DNA of 5,208 nucleotides from Bacilli bacterium (GTDB taxonomy: Bacteria; Bacillota_I; Bacilli_A; RF39; UBA660), in assembly GCA_017470045.1 (NCBI GenBank), contig JAFUFG010000028.1, forward strand, positions 1 through 5,208, given 5' to 3'. This document shows, in pieces, positions 3,841-5,208 of this stretch. A program made the translations under genes and the position numbers. The notes beneath the pieces were generated by a model. The model did no database searches and had not been told where the DNA came from. It saw nothing but the letters and a program-made list of their open reading frames with translations. The number at the start of each line of letters is the position of its first letter. The first letter of the stretch is position 1.

Positions 3841-5208
3841 ATGAAGAAATTCAAATGGAATCGTACATGTACCATTCTTGTTTTAATCATGTTTATCACA
3901 ATCACATTCGCATCTTTTAATACGGATTTATTTATTAACGGAAAAGCATATATAAGAGTAGATTCCGATATCAGAATAACAGATATAAAATTAGTAGAAT
4001 CCGAATCTTCTGCATACGAAACATACGCTCCAGAATATACGAAAGATTCCATATCTATCAATTCGAATCTACCAAAGCAAAATTCGACACTAACTTATCA
4101 GATAACAATTAAGAATAGCAGTAATGATGATTATGATGTCCAAAATATTATAGAACAAACTTATAGTAATACAAACATCTCTTATGAAATAACAGGATTA
4201 ACAGTAGACGACACCATATTAGAAGCAAATACAACTTCAACATTTTTATTAAAATTAACGAATAATACAACAATAGTAGAGGAAGAAGATAAATATGAAA
4301 CAAAAGAATATATATTTGACTATACAGGATCAGAACAAGTATTTATAGTTCCATATGATGGAGACTATACATTAGAAGTATGGGGAGCTCAAGGTGGATA
4401 TGGATGTAGTGAAGAATATCATGGTGGATACGGTGGATATTCGAAGGGAACTATAAGACTAAGAAGAAACAAAAAGATATATATCAATGTAGGTGGAGCA
4501 GGTAGCAACGGATTAACAAAAACAACCGAGATAAAAGAAGGAGGATACAATGGTGGAGGATTATCCAAAGGAGGTAGTGATAAATATGTAGGTGCCGGTG
4601 GAGGAGCCACACATATATCATCAGTGCCCGGTCTATTATCAACATTGGAATCTCAAAAAAATCATATATATATCGTTGCCGGTGGCGGTGGCGGAGGCGG
4701 ATACGAAAAAAGTGTATACTATAGTTTAGGAGGATCAGGTGGTGGAATCCAAGGAAATGACGCAGATTTAAAAGCGACAGGATCTTACTTACAATATGTA
4801 AATGGAAAAGGTGGTACTCAAACTGCTGGAGGTTCTGGACATGAATTAAATGAAATGGCTAGGTTTGGTGCAGGTGCCGTTGCGGATGGAAATGCCATAG
4901 GTGGTGGCGGTGGCTACTATGGTGGAGGAGCTGGACTATATTGTTCTGGAGGCGGCGGAGGCTCTGGGTACATAGGAAATCCACTTTTAACAAATAAAGA
5001 AATGTATTGTTACAATTGCACAGAATCCAATGCAGAAGAAACTAAAACGATTTCTACCGAGAACCATTCATCAACTCCAATTAGTAATTACGCTAAAGAA
5101 GGAAACGGTTTTGTTAAAATTACACTAACGCGAAAAATAGAAAATTCAACACAATTCGATTATTACTACGAAGGATTTCCAGAAAAATTCAAGGTACCAT
5201 ATGATGGG
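3841..5208 (+). CDS. Secreted or surface glycine-rich repeat protein, ALK/LTK-like glycine-rich domain; 3' end outside window
   Basis: The frame from ATG 3841 stays open to the edge (456 codons seen). Residues 1-8 are basic (MKKFKWNR) and 11-25 hydrophobic, a signal peptide or anchor. Residues about 30-155 form a beta-rich, Asn/Thr/Ser-rich region (AYIRVDSDIRITDIKL; LPKQNSTLTYQITIKN at 77-92) like Ig-type or DUF11-like surface modules. A glycine-rich domain spans about 158-436. It runs from V170-PYDG-DYTLEVWGAQGGYG through KIYINVGGAG, HIYIVAGGGGGGG (287 at its end), GGGGGYYGGGAGLYC368SGGGGGSGYIGN (354-380) and finally GNGFVKITL (421-429). Order and spacing resemble the Pfam Gly_rich domain known from animal ALK/LTK receptors. 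Cysteines C189, C368, C390 and C393 may form disulfides. From about residue 439 the pattern restarts (FDYYYEGFPEKFKVPYDG), showing a tandem repeat. It has its own promoter. The likely site is the cell surface; adhesion or host interaction is only inference. Confidence 0.9.
   Translation, partial: MKKFKWNRTCTILVLIMFITITFASFNTDLFINGKAYIRVDSDIRITDIKLVESESSAYETYAPEYTKDSISINSNLPKQNSTLTYQITIKNSSNDDYDVQNIIEQTYSNTNISYEITGLTVDDTILEANTTSTFLLKLTNNTTIVEEEDKYETKEYIFDYTGSEQVFIVPYDGDYTLEVWGAQGGYGCSEEYHGGYGGYSKGTIRLRRNKKIYINVGGAGSNGLTKTTEIKEGGYNGGGLSKGGSDKYVGAGGGATHISSVPGLLSTLESQKNHIYIVAGGGGGGGYEKSVYYSLGGSGGGIQGNDADLKATGSYLQYVNGKGGTQTAGGSGHELNEMARFGAGAVADGNAIGGGGGYYGGGAGLYCSGGGGGSGYIGNPLLTNKEMYCYNCTESNAEETKTISTENHSSTPISNYAKEGNGFVKITLTRKIENSTQFDYYYEGFPEKFKVPYDG
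4315..5208 (+). repeat. Tandem glycine-rich domain repeats (one full unit, start of a second)
   Basis: Unit one starts at FDYTGSEQVFIVPYDG (4315-4362). Unit two starts at FDYYYEGFPEKFKVPYDG (5155-5208) and is cut by the window edge. Aligning VPYDG to VPYDG (4348 and 5194) gives a period of 846 bases, 282 codons, an exact multiple of three. The two copies of VPYDG differ only at third codon positions in the 15 bases visible. Confidence 0.65.

Noticed and set aside
3759..4061. Minus-strand open frame of 100 codons
   Set aside because: It is antisense to the promoter, ribosome binding site and signal segment of the glycine-rich gene; the sense gene is far better supported.
4419..4610. Minus-strand proline-rich open frame
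   Set aside because: The prolines are simply the complement of GGN glycine codons in the glycine-rich domain.
4681..4980. Simple GGN microsatellite rather than a true domain
   Set aside because: The glycine runs are separated by conserved-looking hydrophobic and aromatic positions, use varied glycine codons and occur in the order expected of a folded domain.

Overview
The window suggests a low-GC Firmicute, probably a gut-type Bacilli or Clostridia relative. The reasons are the strong A+T bias, TGnTATAAT promoters, GGTGA-type ribosome binding sites and short hairpin-plus-T-run terminators. No species can be named. Every gene I accept is on the + strand, the coding is dense, and no gene-free gap exceeds 100 bases.

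Positions 1 to about 430 are the right-hand end of an integrated mobile element. They encode the C-terminal part of a large serine recombinase (site-specific integrase), whose frame runs on to a stop at 497-499. At about 420-437 the sequence changes into the interior of a class B penicillin-binding protein gene (FtsI/SpoVD/PBP2B type). Its 3' part, with the KTGTA motif and one PASTA domain, continues to 1298. The element therefore appears to have split a cell-wall transpeptidase gene at or beside the catalytic S-x-N motif. A quasi-palindrome (TGTAT-TG-ATACA, 422-433) at the junction is a candidate attachment core.

Positions 1300-3071 hold one transcription unit. It has an extended -10 promoter, a GNAT-family N-acetyltransferase, a DUF1653-type small protein overlapping it by 4 bases, an unrecognised 318-residue protein with a lysine/glutamate-rich helical tail, and an intrinsic terminator that begins inside the last stop codon.

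Positions 3073-3760 hold a single-gene unit for a membrane-anchored protein of unknown function, with its own extended -10 promoter and a terminator folded around its stop codon.

Positions 3792-5208 start a third unit: a large secreted or surface protein that runs off the window. It has an N-terminal hydrophobic segment, a beta-rich linker region, and a roughly 280-residue glycine-rich domain whose order of motifs resembles the glycine-rich domain of animal ALK/LTK receptors. A second copy of that domain begins in the last 54 bases, so the protein is a tandem-repeat surface protein.

The two points most worth following are the recombinase/PBP junction, a possible reversible gene interruption, and the tandem ALK/LTK-like glycine-rich repeats.
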